Below are positions 32,069 to 42,834 of a stretch of 64,000 bases of DNA, piece by piece (the stretch's first letter is position 1; each line of letters starts with the position of its first letter). Location of the stretch: assembly GCF_011745365.1 (NCBI RefSeq), contig NW_024468909.1, forward strand, positions 1,054,001 to 1,118,000, read 5' to 3'. The translations under genes were made by a program, and so were the position numbers. The notes below the pieces were generated by a model that saw only the letters and a program-made list of their open reading frames with translations, made no database searches and had not been told where the DNA came from. The DNA comes from Cryphonectria parasitica EP155. Lineage: Eukaryota; Ascomycota; Sordariomycetes; Diaporthales; Cryphonectriaceae.

Positions 32069-33482
32069 TCAAATATCACACTCCATAAGAAGATCGAAGT
32101 CGATCAGACTTATAGCCGTGAGAGGCAGCTTTTCCATAGGAATGATCTTCATTGCCTCACAGAAAGGAAGTCCACCCGCGACAGTGACGTTGGTCAGGAC
32201 AGCATCCAGGTACGGAATATGCTCGCCATTCACCGTCGCCCGCTCGCCCACAACAGTGAACCCGATGACACCGTCCTCCATCTCTCCGAGGACCTCCTCC
32301 AGGTGCGCGATCACGCTGTCGGCGTCCGTCACGGCCTCAAACTCGAGCGTCTGGTTGCCTGGCTGCAGCTCCAGGTCCCTCGTGAGCGCCTGCCCGATCT
32401 GTACGCCACCGGCGAGCACGCTGTACGTGACATTGCCGAGTCGGACCGTCAAAGGCGACGAGTTGGGCACCTCGAGCGAGCCGCCCAGGTCCGCCTTTTC
32501 CTTCTCCTCCTCTCCTTCCTCTATATAGTCTTCCCTGGCCGCTGTCTCCATGATGCGCACACCCTCAAGACCGCGCAGCCCGGCGAGGGTGACTTGCTTG
32601 TCCAGGCGCACGGAGTACCGGCTGGCTGCCAGGCGCGCAACGGCACCCTCAGCCCGGGCGCCGACGGAGGTCACCTCTGGCGCTGCGAACGCCCTGGCGA
32701 GAAACATGGACAGCTCAGCCGTGTCACGAACTTGTACATCTTGCGCGGGCACCTCGATGGCGCTGCGGCCGCTGAGGCGGTGCCCGGGTACGGCGAGGCT
32801 GGCGAAGGCGGGGTGGCCGTTGGTGTCAGGGTTGTATAGGTCTAGGGTGAAGGGCTCCAGGTAGACTGTGGTGCCGGACGGGGTGCTGAGCTCTGTCGTG
32901 AAGCCGAGGCGGACGGCCGAGGCGTTGAGGGGCGCGAGGGTACCGTTGCTGATGGGGAGGGTGGCTTGGTCGATGGTGTGCTGTATGATGGCGGGGATGG
33001 CGACGAGGAAGCTGAGAAGAATAACTTGTTAGTGCTGTCGTGTTAGGAGGGGTTTGTTTTTTCTCTGTTGTCTTTTTCTGGATCTAGATTTCTGTCCGTG
33101 TCTTCGTCTGTCTCTGTGTCTGGATCTGGGGCGGGGTCTTCTACTCTTGGGGCTGTATCTGTGTCGGTGTAACTGTCGTCGCCCTTAACCCATCTGCCCC
33201 AAAACCTATGGGGTGCTCACTGGGACGCCATCGGTCATGCAAGTGCTGGGAGATGAGATGGACTAACAAGATTGGGAGGAAGATGATTAGGAAGATGGCA
33301 AAGGCGCATGCTCCTATGTACCATCCACGATATTCCCGGAGATGAGACAGGACCTTCTCGCCGCGCCGGGCGCGATGAACCACCACGGCTTCCGCCTCAT
33401 GGGAAGGCGGAGCGCTCTGGAGCTCTTTGTGTCCTGGGTCAGAGCTCATCGTGGAGCGGCGGGTTTTACTTTCGGAATCCAT
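32069..33482 (-). CDS. DUF3712 single-pass membrane protein
   Basis: 385 residues in two exons, 33482-33268 and 33011-32069; the 256-nt intron has a GTTAGT donor, CACTAAC branch and TTCTCAG acceptor with matching phase 2. A cytosolic charged N-terminus is followed by one membrane helix (about 55-80, YIGACAFAIFLIIFLPI, completed by FLVAIPAII across the splice). Then comes a lumenal domain with repeating beta patterns: LPISNGTLAPLNASAVRLGF, VYLEPFTLDLYNPDTNG, VRLGNVTYSVLAGGVQIG. This fits the DUF3712 family of fungal, probably vacuolar or cell-surface, proteins of unknown role. A TATAAAAA element lies 160 bases upstream. The upstream open frame starts only with GTG, so the ATG at 33482 was chosen. 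Confidence 0.82.
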
Positions 33483-36400
33483 TTGTTTTCTCTGGTAAAG
33501 TTCGAGATGGAAAGTCGAGGGCACGAGACGCGAAGAAAATCAGAGACTCTAGTGTAAGGTTGAAGGGGAAAGGTTCATACCGATGATGCATGAATATTGC
33601 GGCAAAGGCAAAACAATTCTGAGAGGAAGGCCAGCGTTCCCTTTTTATACTGCTCCTTGAAAGCCTCTAGGAGGACTTAAGAGTTTTGTTAGCCAAGCGG
33701 CCTAAGGACAAGTGAAGCCTGGTTGGTACTAAGATCATCATCACATGTGCTTCTTCGGTGCATAGCGTGTTGAGGCCGTCGCGATGAGCCCGTCATGGCT
33801 CAGGGCTGAGAGAGGGAAGAGAGTGGCTTTAAGCACTCTTGGATGGCGCGGTGCATGTGCTTGTCATCCTTAGTGCCCGCTTGACAGCTTTGCAAGCTCG
33901 ACTTGTGATATGAGAGCGAGGCGGTGTCTATGTCATGGAAGCATCGCAAGGAAGACTCTGAACGCGATTGGTCTCTTGGGTTTTTCAAGCGACTCTTCGT
34001 CATTTTCAAATCCAGCACGTAGGTCGGAATGTTGTGATAGTTTACGTTGGCCATCGGCGGTACCGTCTCTCTTTCACTCAACTGAGATGCCAGATACATA
34101 TATTGAGGCTGGAGACTTCGTGGAAAGCAATACAATCTTCTATGCTCTTTGTTTGTTAATTTGCCTTGCATCCTGAAGGTAATCAAGAAGTGCCAGACTT
34201 TTTGCAATTTTTGAGAAGCAAAGGTACTTAAGTAGTCAAGAGAAAGTTTTTCATGGAGAAAGGACTAGCTACAACACAGTGGAAGTGTTCTTGGAAGTGT
34301 TGTCTCGGAATACTGTGCCTTTTTAATCCTCCTCATGAGACTCCTTGGAGGCTTGGCCCGGCGACAGACATGGCAAAGGTACACGTGACACGAGCAACAA
34401 GGAAATTAAGAAGGTTTCATCTCAAATATTGGCCCGAAAGTATCCAAATGGCCATAGTACTGCGAGATAGGTATGTTGCCATCCACCAGCTGTGACAGTT
34501 TTGCGTAAGTCTGCAAATCGGCCCTTTTTCTTTAACGTATATGAGCCCATGAACACAACATGCTGTTGAGAACTTCGAAATGATACACAATCAAACGTTT
34601 GTTTTATTTTCTTCTATTTTCCTTTTTTCATCACCACCTTCTTCCTTCCCTTTCTTTTTACATCGTATTCTCGAGTTGGTACATGGATGTTCTTCCCTGT
34701 ACACCTCCAGCGGCTTCCAGGTAGGACGTTGACCCAAGGCAAAAGACCTGATCGTAGGTTTCTAGGCTACAGTCCTTTACAAAGTGCTCTATCAATCATA
34801 TGACAAGAGGATACTTTGCACCAATCTCCCCCCTCATTCTTCCAGGGCACTAATAGAAGCCTGTCAAGTGGCGAGAAACCGTGCGATGGCACAATGCTCC
34901 CCATTGGGGATGAGAAATGAAGCACATAATTGTACTTACTTACTTTGAATCAGTCCTGACAGGTAATCTCGCCATTGCGGAGGATTTCGATCATCGAGCA
35001 CACTCTATCAACAGTTGTAGCCTACCGTGCGTCTGATGGGATTTTGGCATGAACTTGTGCAAGTCATTACCAGACTTGCATTGGAAGAGTTATCTCACCG
35101 TCGTGTTTACAAGATTAGGAAAGTTCCCCCCTTGTGCCGACTCCCTGCGCCAGAAGACCATCTTGGTCATGGTGACGCCCGCGCTTTTGTATTCTCTGTA
35201 GCTGTTCCTTTTCCGCCTATGTTCTTCCTTGGCGATGTTCCACCATGCAGGACGGTCGCACAAAACATGTACTCATGTACATGGGCATGAACTTTGGTAC
35301 CGAGTCCACACCGTCATTAGAGTAAGAGTTTCATTGTATACCGTTAGCCTTGAAAGTGGCGTTGTGAATATCAGTGTCAGTCAGAAAGAGTGAGAAGTCT
35401 CTACACCGCTGTGTCGGAAATTTGTTGAAGCGGAAAAGGGCAACAAAGTAGGGCGAGGAAGTAATTGAAGGGATAGGGGAAGTCCGGATCTAAACTTCTG
35501 TCAGCGGGATGATGATGCGACCATGGTTCATGATTTCTTGAAAGGCTTTAGCAAAAGATGTTGTCTTGAGCGTGAAAATCCCTAAACCAAATGCCTCATC
35601 TGTTGCATTGGCATAGTGGTGGAAGGCAGCAAGCCGACACGATCATGGCCTGAAGTACGACTGCTACTGTTGGCGAAACCTTCGCTTCAATTTTCACGTT
35701 GCAGCAACCTGCAGACCGCCAAATACCAAGAGCCATCAAGGTAGCAGCGGTGCTTAACTACTGAAGAGTGTGGAACCGCCATGACTTCGCGAATTATCAA
35801 CTAATACCCAGGTAGACTAGCCAAGAACTACTCCTGCAACTATACCAACCCCCTGGCCCGCGCTGAGTTAGCAATATTAGGTAGTAAACTTTGCTGTCAA
35901 GACTCTCAACATATTCCAATGCACGGACATTGCTAGTGAACAGTCTCTTTGACTTCTTGTTGGTGCTTCTTACCTACTGCGGCATGAAGCTCATCCGAAG
36001 TACTGGAGGGTAAATTGTTCCATCAGACCCTAGAGATTCTAAGTTCCGCTGAAGGTCTGTGTAAAGGGCGAAGATCACTCCTCGTCGAGTCAAGGATCAA
36101 GTGCTCAGGCCACTTTGTTGCATAACAAGCTCGTTCTATCATTGCATAGTCTGACCATTGTACGTGCTGAGCTAGAAAGTCACAGCGGCAACTGTCATGG
36201 GACTAGAAAACGGCGAGAGACAACCGGGGCAGCCCTTGCGTTGGGCACCGATTCTGTAGGCTCTTGCATCTATCCCAAAGCGTCAAATCTGCAATTGCAG
36301 GATATCGTGATGCACCCATGTAATTGAGCGCCCCCATCTCCCTGGATCTGCAAATCATATGACACTTTTTCTGCTTCTTCGGCCTGCAAGGTGACACGTT

Positions 36401-37537
36401 TCACGCTCGTCGCACAAAGCTAACGGTGCATTCGATCCGCTGGAGAATCCACAAGAATAAGAATTAGTAGTTGATTACTGTAGAGAATAAATTGATCGTC
36501 TAGCCGAGTATTCGTTTAGTGGAGATGCCGTGCGACGACACGGCTAAAGATGCAACCCCAGCTGCGTGTCTGCCTTGCCTACTTAGGAATGAGATGAGAG
36601 GGAGAGAGCAGTGAGAGGTATAGACAGCCGCGTTATCGCTGGAGAACCATGGGCAAACATCGAGCTAGGACCGCGCGAGCGGGAAACAAGTCCTACCCAC
36701 CTTATTTCCCAACGGTAGGAGGCGAGAGGCTTGATTCGTCATCTTTTAATTAACACGAGCTCCCGACCAGTTATACCAAGTCGCCGCACCCGAAAGTTGC
36801 GCGAGAATCCTTTCGGAATTCTCTAATGATGGCGCAGGTCACACAAACCACGGTTTTGGTTGCCGTATCCGGGTCGAGCTGAAAAGATCAGTCTGGCGTG
36901 AATGGCTGGCTAGCCATGCCAAGCGCCTCTCCTGCATTCCTCGAAACGCCCCTCCTGAGGGCGCTCGGGAAGAGCCTGTTCTGCAGCTGACTGAATCAGT
37001 GATGAAATGGCTTCAGATGTCAAGCTGCTGAAGACTCGTGTCCCGAAATAGGGCAGTGCCCTTGGATTATAGTCTTGTTATCCATCTCTGCCTCTCCTTA
37101 TAGTGCCGCCTCCTATGGATCAGCGGTGGAGGTCAGTAAAAATGGTGGGTGGTGGGTGTGTGCGTGTGTGTGGATGTCGACGCCATCAAAGACTCCCTAA
37201 GGCACAGATGGCGGCCCAAACGCGGGATCAGGTGAATAGATGAGTGTCAATCATACGGACATATGCCCCAAGTAGGCTTGGTTCGCTGTTCAGAGAGAGT
37301 TTCCTATTCATACAAGTATAATATTCATTTTTGGGCTGCCTCTCAAGGGCTTATATGGACGCACCATCCTCTCGGGACAATATTACATTGTCGTTGCGGT
37401 GAGCGCGAGTAATACTCCCCCTCCTCACCCAAATATTCTGGACCGTCTCGTATATTTATTATTCAGTCCCAGGTGCCCGGGCTCGCTGGACATATCTCTC
37501 CAGTTCTAATCAAGGCATTGCCGCCGCAGTGGTGACC
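33483..37537. other. Four-kb gene-poor spacer upstream of the HypX-like gene
   Basis: No gene recognised on either strand; frames are short and composition is mixed AT-rich and balanced. The left end holds the DUF3712 promoter. The right end (37.3-37.53 kb) has TATATTTATTATT near 37451 and is the likely promoter of the HypX-like gene. No transposon motifs or terminal repeats were found by eye. Confidence 0.4.
33641..33650 (-). promoter_or_regulatory. TATA-like element of DUF3712 gene
   Basis: GTATAAAAAG on the minus strand, about 160 bases upstream of the start codon. Confidence 0.45.
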
Positions 37538-39766
37538 ATGAATATCCTATTCGTCTGCACAGCACACAACTCTCTGTCCCAGAGACTTTACCTAGCCTTG
37601 TCCAAGCAGCCTGCTGTCACCATCACCATCGAGTATGCTATTTCTGATGGTGTCATTCGAGAGGCAGCTCGACTGACAAGGCCGGACCTTATCATCTGCC
37701 CTTTCCTAACCTCGCGTGTTCCCAAAGACATATACGAGAATTATCTTACACTTATCATTCACCCTGGCCCACCAGGTGATGCCGGCCCGTCTTCATTAGA
37801 CTGGGTTCTGATGGGCGATGATGGCTCTGAGCCCGATCCTGCACAGCTTCTTCAACGGTATACCCTGAGCGAGAAGGGTCGATCACACTGGGCCGTGACG
37901 GTCCTCCAGGCTGAAGACGAGTTCGACACCGGCCCCGTATGGGCCTTTGAGCAATTTCCCATCGACATAGACGAGACCAATCTTACCAAATCGTCTCTCT
38001 ACCGCGGACCAGTGACACGTGCAGCAGTGTCTGCGTGTCTAGCTGCTGTGGACAGAATCAAAGCCGCTGCTCGCACTTCATCGCCCCTCACGCCTCCATC
38101 GAGCCCTCGAGCAGACAGTCGCATCGGACCCTTACGCGACGCCATCCACCCTGGGCTGGTGGCCAGTCCACAGTACAGAGAGCTCTGCGCAGGACTCTCC
38201 AAACCTTTTATGGGCGGGTCCACGCACCACCGACCACTCCTCAAGGCTGGGCAACGGGACTTTGATGTCAACATTCATGGCGCCAAGGAGATCTCGAGGA
38301 GAATACGATGTGCCGACTCACAGCCTGGCTGTCTCAGCTCCGTTCTCGGCCACAGCCTGTACTTGTATGGCGGCATTGTTGAAGAAGGTAGCTGGTGCAG
38401 TGAGACGCAGACGACTCCCGGATCTATCGTGGCTGTGCGTGATGAGGCCGTATGCATCCGAGCTGCCGATAACATGGGCGTCTGGATCACTCACATCAGA
38501 CGCGTAAAGAAGAAGACAGACGTCCAGCTTTGGCCAAAGATTCCCGCTGTGTCTGGTCTTCGCGAGCTTGGATTCTTGACCGACGAGACCGTCACCCAAC
38601 TTTCTCAGCCACTCGCAACTGAAGACTGGACAAGAGCTCCTCACGAGACTTATCAAGACATTTGGGTCGATTTCACCAAGGTCTATATCAATAGGACCTC
38701 CTCTCTCAATCGTGTGGCTTATGTCTATTCAGACTTCTACAACGGCGCCATGTCCACGCACCAATGCATCAAACTCATGGCCGCCCTCGAATTCGTGCTC
38801 TCCACACACACAGCTGACAGTCCTCTTGCTGCCGTCGTCATGATGGGCGGCGCAGGCTACTTCAGCAACGGAATCCACCTCAACGTGATCGAGGCCGCTG
38901 CCGATCCAGCACTGGAGTCGTGGAACAATATCAACCGGATCAACGACATTGTCTACTATCTTCTCCACGAGTTCCCCAGCCGAGGCATCCTCACTGTTGC
39001 TGGCATCCGCGGAAACGCCGCCGCAGGCGGTGTTGCGATGGCCACAGCGTGCGACTGCGTTGTTGCCGGAGCCGAGGTCGTCCTCAACCCCGCGTATGCA
39101 GCGATTGGCCTCTATGGCTCTGAGTATCACTCCATCAGCTATACTGCCCGGTGTGGCCTCGAAGGGAGCAGACGCATCCTGAGCGACATGACCCCGATCT
39201 CGGCGCACGACGCACGTTCGATCAGACTAGTTGACCATGTTCTCCCTGGCACCGGTGCTCTGCTGGACACGCGCATCAGGAACCATGTTAACGCCGTCGT
39301 GCGGTCGGCTGGTAGATATCGCAACGGCTCAGCGAGTTACCATGCGGGCTGGTGGAAGTGGCGCGCAGACATCTCGCCGTTGGGACTGGCACGGGCGAGA
39401 GCCATGGAACTGGGAGAGATGGCCCAAGACTTTTGGGGTGCGAGGTCCGCGACGTATCACGGCCGCCGAGCTGCCTTTGTCAGGAAAATGAAGGCTGTGT
39501 CGACTCCGTTACAGTTTGCGAAACATCGTCGGGACGGTCATAGCGCAGACGAGAAGAAGAAGGCGGATCATCCTCTTGGTTCGGCTGATTATTTTGTGAG
39601 CAGTGCGGCACAGCCTGCACAGGACTGCCACAGCGTTCTGGCCAGGGAGTTTGGAAGGAAGCTCGAACAGGGTTCGTCTGATGAGTACATGGCTGATGTT
39701 CTCATGGATGATGCTCCGGTGATCAAAATGGAGGGGCCCATCTTCGCTTGTTATTATGATACATGA
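37538..39766 (+). CDS. HypX/HoxX-like formyltransferase-crotonase fusion protein
   Basis: 742 residues, single exon. The ATG at 37538 is used because the frame opens only with GTG before it. The N-terminal half is formyl-THF transferase-like: MNILFVCTAHNSLSQRLYLA, LIIHPGPPGDAGPSSLDW (His75), AVTVLQAEDEFDTGPVWAF (Asp130) and KSSLYRGPVTRAAVSA. The middle (about 200-335) resembles the C-terminal barrel of formyltransferases: RPLLKAGQRDFDV, IRCADSQPGCLSSVLG, PGSIVAVRDEAVCIRA. The C-terminal half is crotonase: MMGGAGYFSNGIHLNVIEAA, GIRGNAAAGGVAMATACD, VVLNPAYAAIGLYGSEY. The domain ends AFVRKMKAVSTPLQFAKHRR, as in bacterial HypX. Bacterial HypX makes the CO ligand of [NiFe]-hydrogenase from formyl-THF through formyl-CoA. 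Ascomycetes have no such enzyme, so the fungal role is open. Extra parts are a Pro/Ser linker (about 180-192) and a 75-residue tail. A bacterial origin is possible. Confidence 0.93.
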   Translation: MNILFVCTAHNSLSQRLYLALSKQPAVTITIEYAISDGVIREAARLTRPDLIICPFLTSRVPKDIYENYLTLIIHPGPPGDAGPSSLDWVLMGDDGSEPDPAQLLQRYTLSEKGRSHWAVTVLQAEDEFDTGPVWAFEQFPIDIDETNLTKSSLYRGPVTRAAVSACLAAVDRIKAAARTSSPLTPPSSPRADSRIGPLRDAIHPGLVASPQYRELCAGLSKPFMGGSTHHRPLLKAGQRDFDVNIHGAKEISRRIRCADSQPGCLSSVLGHSLYLYGGIVEEGSWCSETQTTPGSIVAVRDEAVCIRAADNMGVWITHIRRVKKKTDVQLWPKIPAVSGLRELGFLTDETVTQLSQPLATEDWTRAPHETYQDIWVDFTKVYINRTSSLNRVAYVYSDFYNGAMSTHQCIKLMAALEFVLSTHTADSPLAAVVMMGGAGYFSNGIHLNVIEAAADPALESWNNINRINDIVYYLLHEFPSRGILTVAGIRGNAAAGGVAMATACDCVVAGAEVVLNPAYAAIGLYGSEYHSISYTARCGLEGSRRILSDMTPISAHDARSIRLVDHVLPGTGALLDTRIRNHVNAVVRSAGRYRNGSASYHAGWWKWRADISPLGLARARAMELGEMAQDFWGARSATYHGRRAAFVRKMKAVSTPLQFAKHRRDGHSADEKKKADHPLGSADYFVSSAAQPAQDCHSVLAREFGRKLEQGSSDEYMADVLMDDAPVIKMEGPIFACYYDT

Positions 39767-40228
39767 AGAAGAGGAGCATGATTTGAGGGGACACGGCTAC
39801 GGTGCTTTTTGCTCCTTCTTCAAACTCACGATGTTGTACATCAGGCTCTCACTTCTCGGCTCTGGCAGTCTGTTCTTTGCTTCTATTCTTCTTTTCTCTT
39901 ATCAAATTTGATCTTATTTTCGTCCCTTCTGTGGGTCCTTTCACAAAGACCTTTATTGAGAGAACACGCAACATTTAAAAAGTTATTACACATGGTTGTC
40001 CTTTGCATCCATAGCGAATGCAAGATAAATACCAATCCACAGCTTACAGGTTCCAGTCTCTCGATGATTATATATAGCAACGGTATCTCAAAATTTAATG
40101 CCATGAAGTAAAATGTCATGAATATGTCTTGAGAGACCAAAAGCCGAAACATTTATTTCGATGATTACATTTTACAAGTAACTTCTCACCAACAAAACAT
40201 GAACCGGTACTAATTCAAAAGAAATCTA
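39767..40228. other. Convergent 3' spacer
   Basis: 3' UTRs of the HypX-like and UstYa-like genes. AT-rich, no gene seen. Confidence 0.5.
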
Positions 40229-41376
40229 TCACATATCATCCTTGGTGTAAGCCCACCCTTCAGGTTCTTCCAACAACCAAGTTTCATTATACTCTCTCCC
40301 GTACGGCTTCCCAGTGTAGTCCACGACTCGGCCATTCTCCAAATGCGCCCGGATCGGAACGTTCACGGTGCGGTCGTACGCCCAGCTGCTGATCACGTCG
40401 AAGTTGCGGCAAGTGTGCTGTGTCACAGTGTAGACGGCCATTGAGCTCTCAGGCACCCACTGCATGGGCATGGCTGTCGTCTCGGGGTGGCACTCCAGAT
40501 AGGTCCGCAGGATCTCTATGCAGTGGTCGACATGGTGCCAATCCTCGTACTTGACGTTGCCATCCTCGTCATACAGCGAGCTATCGTACCGCTTGGGATA
40601 GATGGCTCTGCGGAGAGCGCTGAGACAGTGGAGGTGGTGGAAAATGACCAGCCCTACCAAGTATTCGTCCTTGTATTCCTCCATAGGGACGTGCTCGGTA
40701 GGGTAAAGCAGTTGATCGGCCTCTTCTTTGGTGATGCGGATGTGGTTGCCATCTGGTTTTGAACAAGAGCAAAGAAACGGGTTAGCCGCGGGTCCAGTCA
40801 CCATTAACTTTGTGTAGGCTTGAGTTTTCGAGAGCATACCTTCATATTTCCTCCACAGCTCATCATTCTCATCAGTCGGCCAGCCCTGGTAGGGACTTGG
40901 AATGAACCCCTCACTGTAGCCTGGCCCAACATAAGCCCGTTCCACACGGTGCTCAATCACGTCTTGTCCGATGGCTAGATACTATCTCGTGAGTAATCCA
41001 CATCCAGTCTGGCAATCACTCAACATAACTTCTATGACGTACTGTATAGCAGTTCTCCTGGGGCAAGTTTCGAATCGGCCTTTACCCCTGGCGAGGACGA
41101 GCTGAACTTGAATAGAAGCGAGCCGAGGGCAATGGACAGGATGATGTTGAAGACTAGAAAGTGCAAGCTGACTATGACTGGAACATTGGCTTGCATCATC
41201 TTCTTGTATAGACCTTGTGCAGGATCCGAGATGAGGTTCCGCCGCTTCCAGGCCAGGAAGAGGGAGGCCTCAGAGTCGGCTGGGTGGCCCTCGATGTCTG
41301 TCTCGCTGCCGTCCCCCAGCTCGATTTCCTTGGCTTCAGCCATCTGGGTCTCCTGTTGAATTGGTTGATAGGACAT
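40229..41376 (-). CDS. UstYa-like DUF3328 protein
   Basis: DUF3328 (UstYa family) proteins are membrane-anchored enzymes that carry out oxidative cyclisation or chlorination in fungal natural-product pathways, including dikaritin RiPPs. Exons are 41376-41043, 40974-40840 and 40752-40229, giving 330 residues. Intron 1 (68 nt) uses the distal CTAG acceptor to keep the frame. Intron 2 (87 nt, GTATGC..CTAAC..ACCAG) is in frame and stop-free but interrupts the conserved WRKYEDGNHIRIT. One membrane helix lies at about residues 68-92 (VPVIVSLHFLVFNIILSIAL). The two family motifs are FHHLHCL and WHHVDHCIEIL (HxxHC). No precursor peptide with repeated Kex2-type KR sites, and no PKS or NRPS, is seen nearby, so it may act alone or with genes outside the window. 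Confidence 0.9.
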
Positions 41377-42121
41377 GACTCTGATTGTAGCTTCACGATT
41401 GAAAACAGAATTCTGGCATCTTACTTGAAGGACAGTGGTTCGTTATCTTTTCGAAAGGAGTGAATACTGCTCGTAGCAGCATTTCAACGTGCAACAGGGC
41501 CAGTCGGTTCTTCGAGAGCATCATCATCCCAAAACAGATTTCAATTAATACAACGAAGGGCTTTGATGCGAGCAGCATCAATTGATACCCAATTCAGGTA
41601 TAGCTGATAGTACGGGCGTAGGAAGGTACTGGTGTGTGGGCTGTATTTCTGGACAAAGAAACGCTGCGCAGGAATGTCACACCTTGCATTTCGGGCTTTT
41701 AGAATGTTCAGCTCATTGTCCCGTAGTCATCAGCCTTTTTTTCTTATCCCGGCTTCTTTGGAGGCCTAAATGAAGCCACTATCATCTACGGCAGAATTTG
41801 CCCCATCATCTATTGGCAATAGTCCGGGTGAGCCCGAGGAAACATCTTCTTTCCAAACCGTTCCCACAGGAGATGAGCTGAATGGATGGATGGATGGATG
41901 GATGGATGGATGGATGGATGGATGGAGGAACTCGAATGAATAATCATAATATGCATTCAGAAATGAGATTACGTCACCTTGAATGTGATCTGTTCGAAAA
42001 GGAGTCAAGTCGTAACAAATAATCTTAATCATTATTATCTGAGGATGTTCATATAAACTGCAATAGTCTCGTGATCGTCCATCAATTGCGCGCAACAGTT
42101 TCCTTTTCCCTGCTATATCAA
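41377..42121. other. Spacer with tetranucleotide repeat
   Basis: Upstream of the UstYa-like gene and downstream of the HsbA-like gene, both on the minus strand. Contains the (ATGG)11 tract; no gene seen. Confidence 0.45.
41882..41925. repeat. (ATGG)11 microsatellite
   Basis: Eleven perfect tandem ATGG units, 44 bases, between the UstYa-like and HsbA-like genes, about 200 bases beyond the HsbA-like stop codon. Confidence 0.95.
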
Positions 42122-42646
42122 CTATAGTATGCCATCACTGAAGATATCAATAGCCTGGTCGAATGACGCAGTAATCTCGGCCGCCAGCGTCTGCCCAGTC
42201 GAAACAATTGTACTCGGCAACTTGCTGATGATGGCATCACTGAAGCTCGCCGAGGCACTCTTCTCCTGCTCCAGGTTGAGGAGGACAACAGCGGTCAACA
42301 GATCCCTGTCGAAGTCTGGCTTGGCGGCGATGAGCGTGGTGAGGGTCGTGTTGACGTCGGTCACGAGGTCGAGGGTGTCCACACCCACGGTGAACGCCTC
42401 GAGGTCCGTGAGGTTGGCGGATGCCTGGGCGGTGGCGGTACCTTGATTGATGGTGTTGAGAAGGGTGGTGGAGTCTAGGACGATCGGTATAGAGCTGAGA
42501 ATGTTGCCGTCCCAGTCGCCGACTGTGCTGGCCAGGGCGAGGGTTGCGTTTTGTATGGCGGAGATGGCGTCGACTATGGCGGCCCCGTCGGCGACCACAG
42601 AGGTTGCCGCCAATACGGCAGTCGTTAGGAATTTGATAGCCAACAT
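42122..42646 (-). CDS. HsbA-like secreted cell-surface protein
   Basis: 174 residues, single exon. A signal peptide (MLAIKFLTTAVLAATSVVA) is followed by an Ala/Thr/Leu-rich helical body without Cys. The pattern of DAISAIQNATLALASTVGDW, LDSTTLLNTINQGTATAQAS and SKLPSTIVSTGQTLAAEITA fits the HsbA/cell-wall galactomannoprotein family. Aspergillus HsbA binds hydrophobic surfaces and helps recruit hydrolases, and MP1-type relatives bind fatty acids. There is no GPI signal, so it is probably secreted or loosely wall-bound. The leader holds a (CT)n(CA)n tract and a TATA-like element lies about 180 bases upstream. Identity to the family is good; the ligand is unknown. Confidence 0.86.
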   Translation of the reverse strand: MLAIKFLTTAVLAATSVVADGAAIVDAISAIQNATLALASTVGDWDGNILSSIPIVLDSTTLLNTINQGTATAQASANLTDLEAFTVGVDTLDLVTDVNTTLTTLIAAKPDFDRDLLTAVVLLNLEQEKSASASFSDAIISKLPSTIVSTGQTLAAEITASFDQAIDIFSDGIL

Positions 42647-42723
42647 TGTGGACGGGGAAAAGAGCAGTATAATTTAGAATTGTGATGTAATATTTCAGAA
42701 TTGAGTAGTAATATTAGCTGTGG

Positions 42724-42724
<1 letters not shown>

Positions 42725-42766
<42 letters not shown>
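42725..42766. repeat. (TG)7(AG)14 compound microsatellite
   Basis: Perfect TG and AG dinucleotide runs back to back; on the coding strand of the HsbA-like gene this is a (CT)14(CA)7 tract about 80 bases upstream of the ATG, within the presumed 5' UTR. Confidence 0.9.
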
Positions 42767-42771
<5 letters not shown>

Positions 42772-42826
42772 GTGGTTGAAGAATATCTCTGTCGATCGTG
42801 CTGACTTCTTCTCCGCCCCTCTTCTC

Positions 42827-42834
42827 TTTTATAA
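42827..42834 (-). promoter_or_regulatory. TATA-like element of HsbA-like gene
   Basis: TATAAAAG on the minus strand, upstream of the pyrimidine-rich leader. Confidence 0.45.

Noticed and set aside
36115..36400. Short frames in the 4-kb spacer
   Set aside because: Both strands open for 60-70 codons without motif, splice pattern or promoter; no support as genes.
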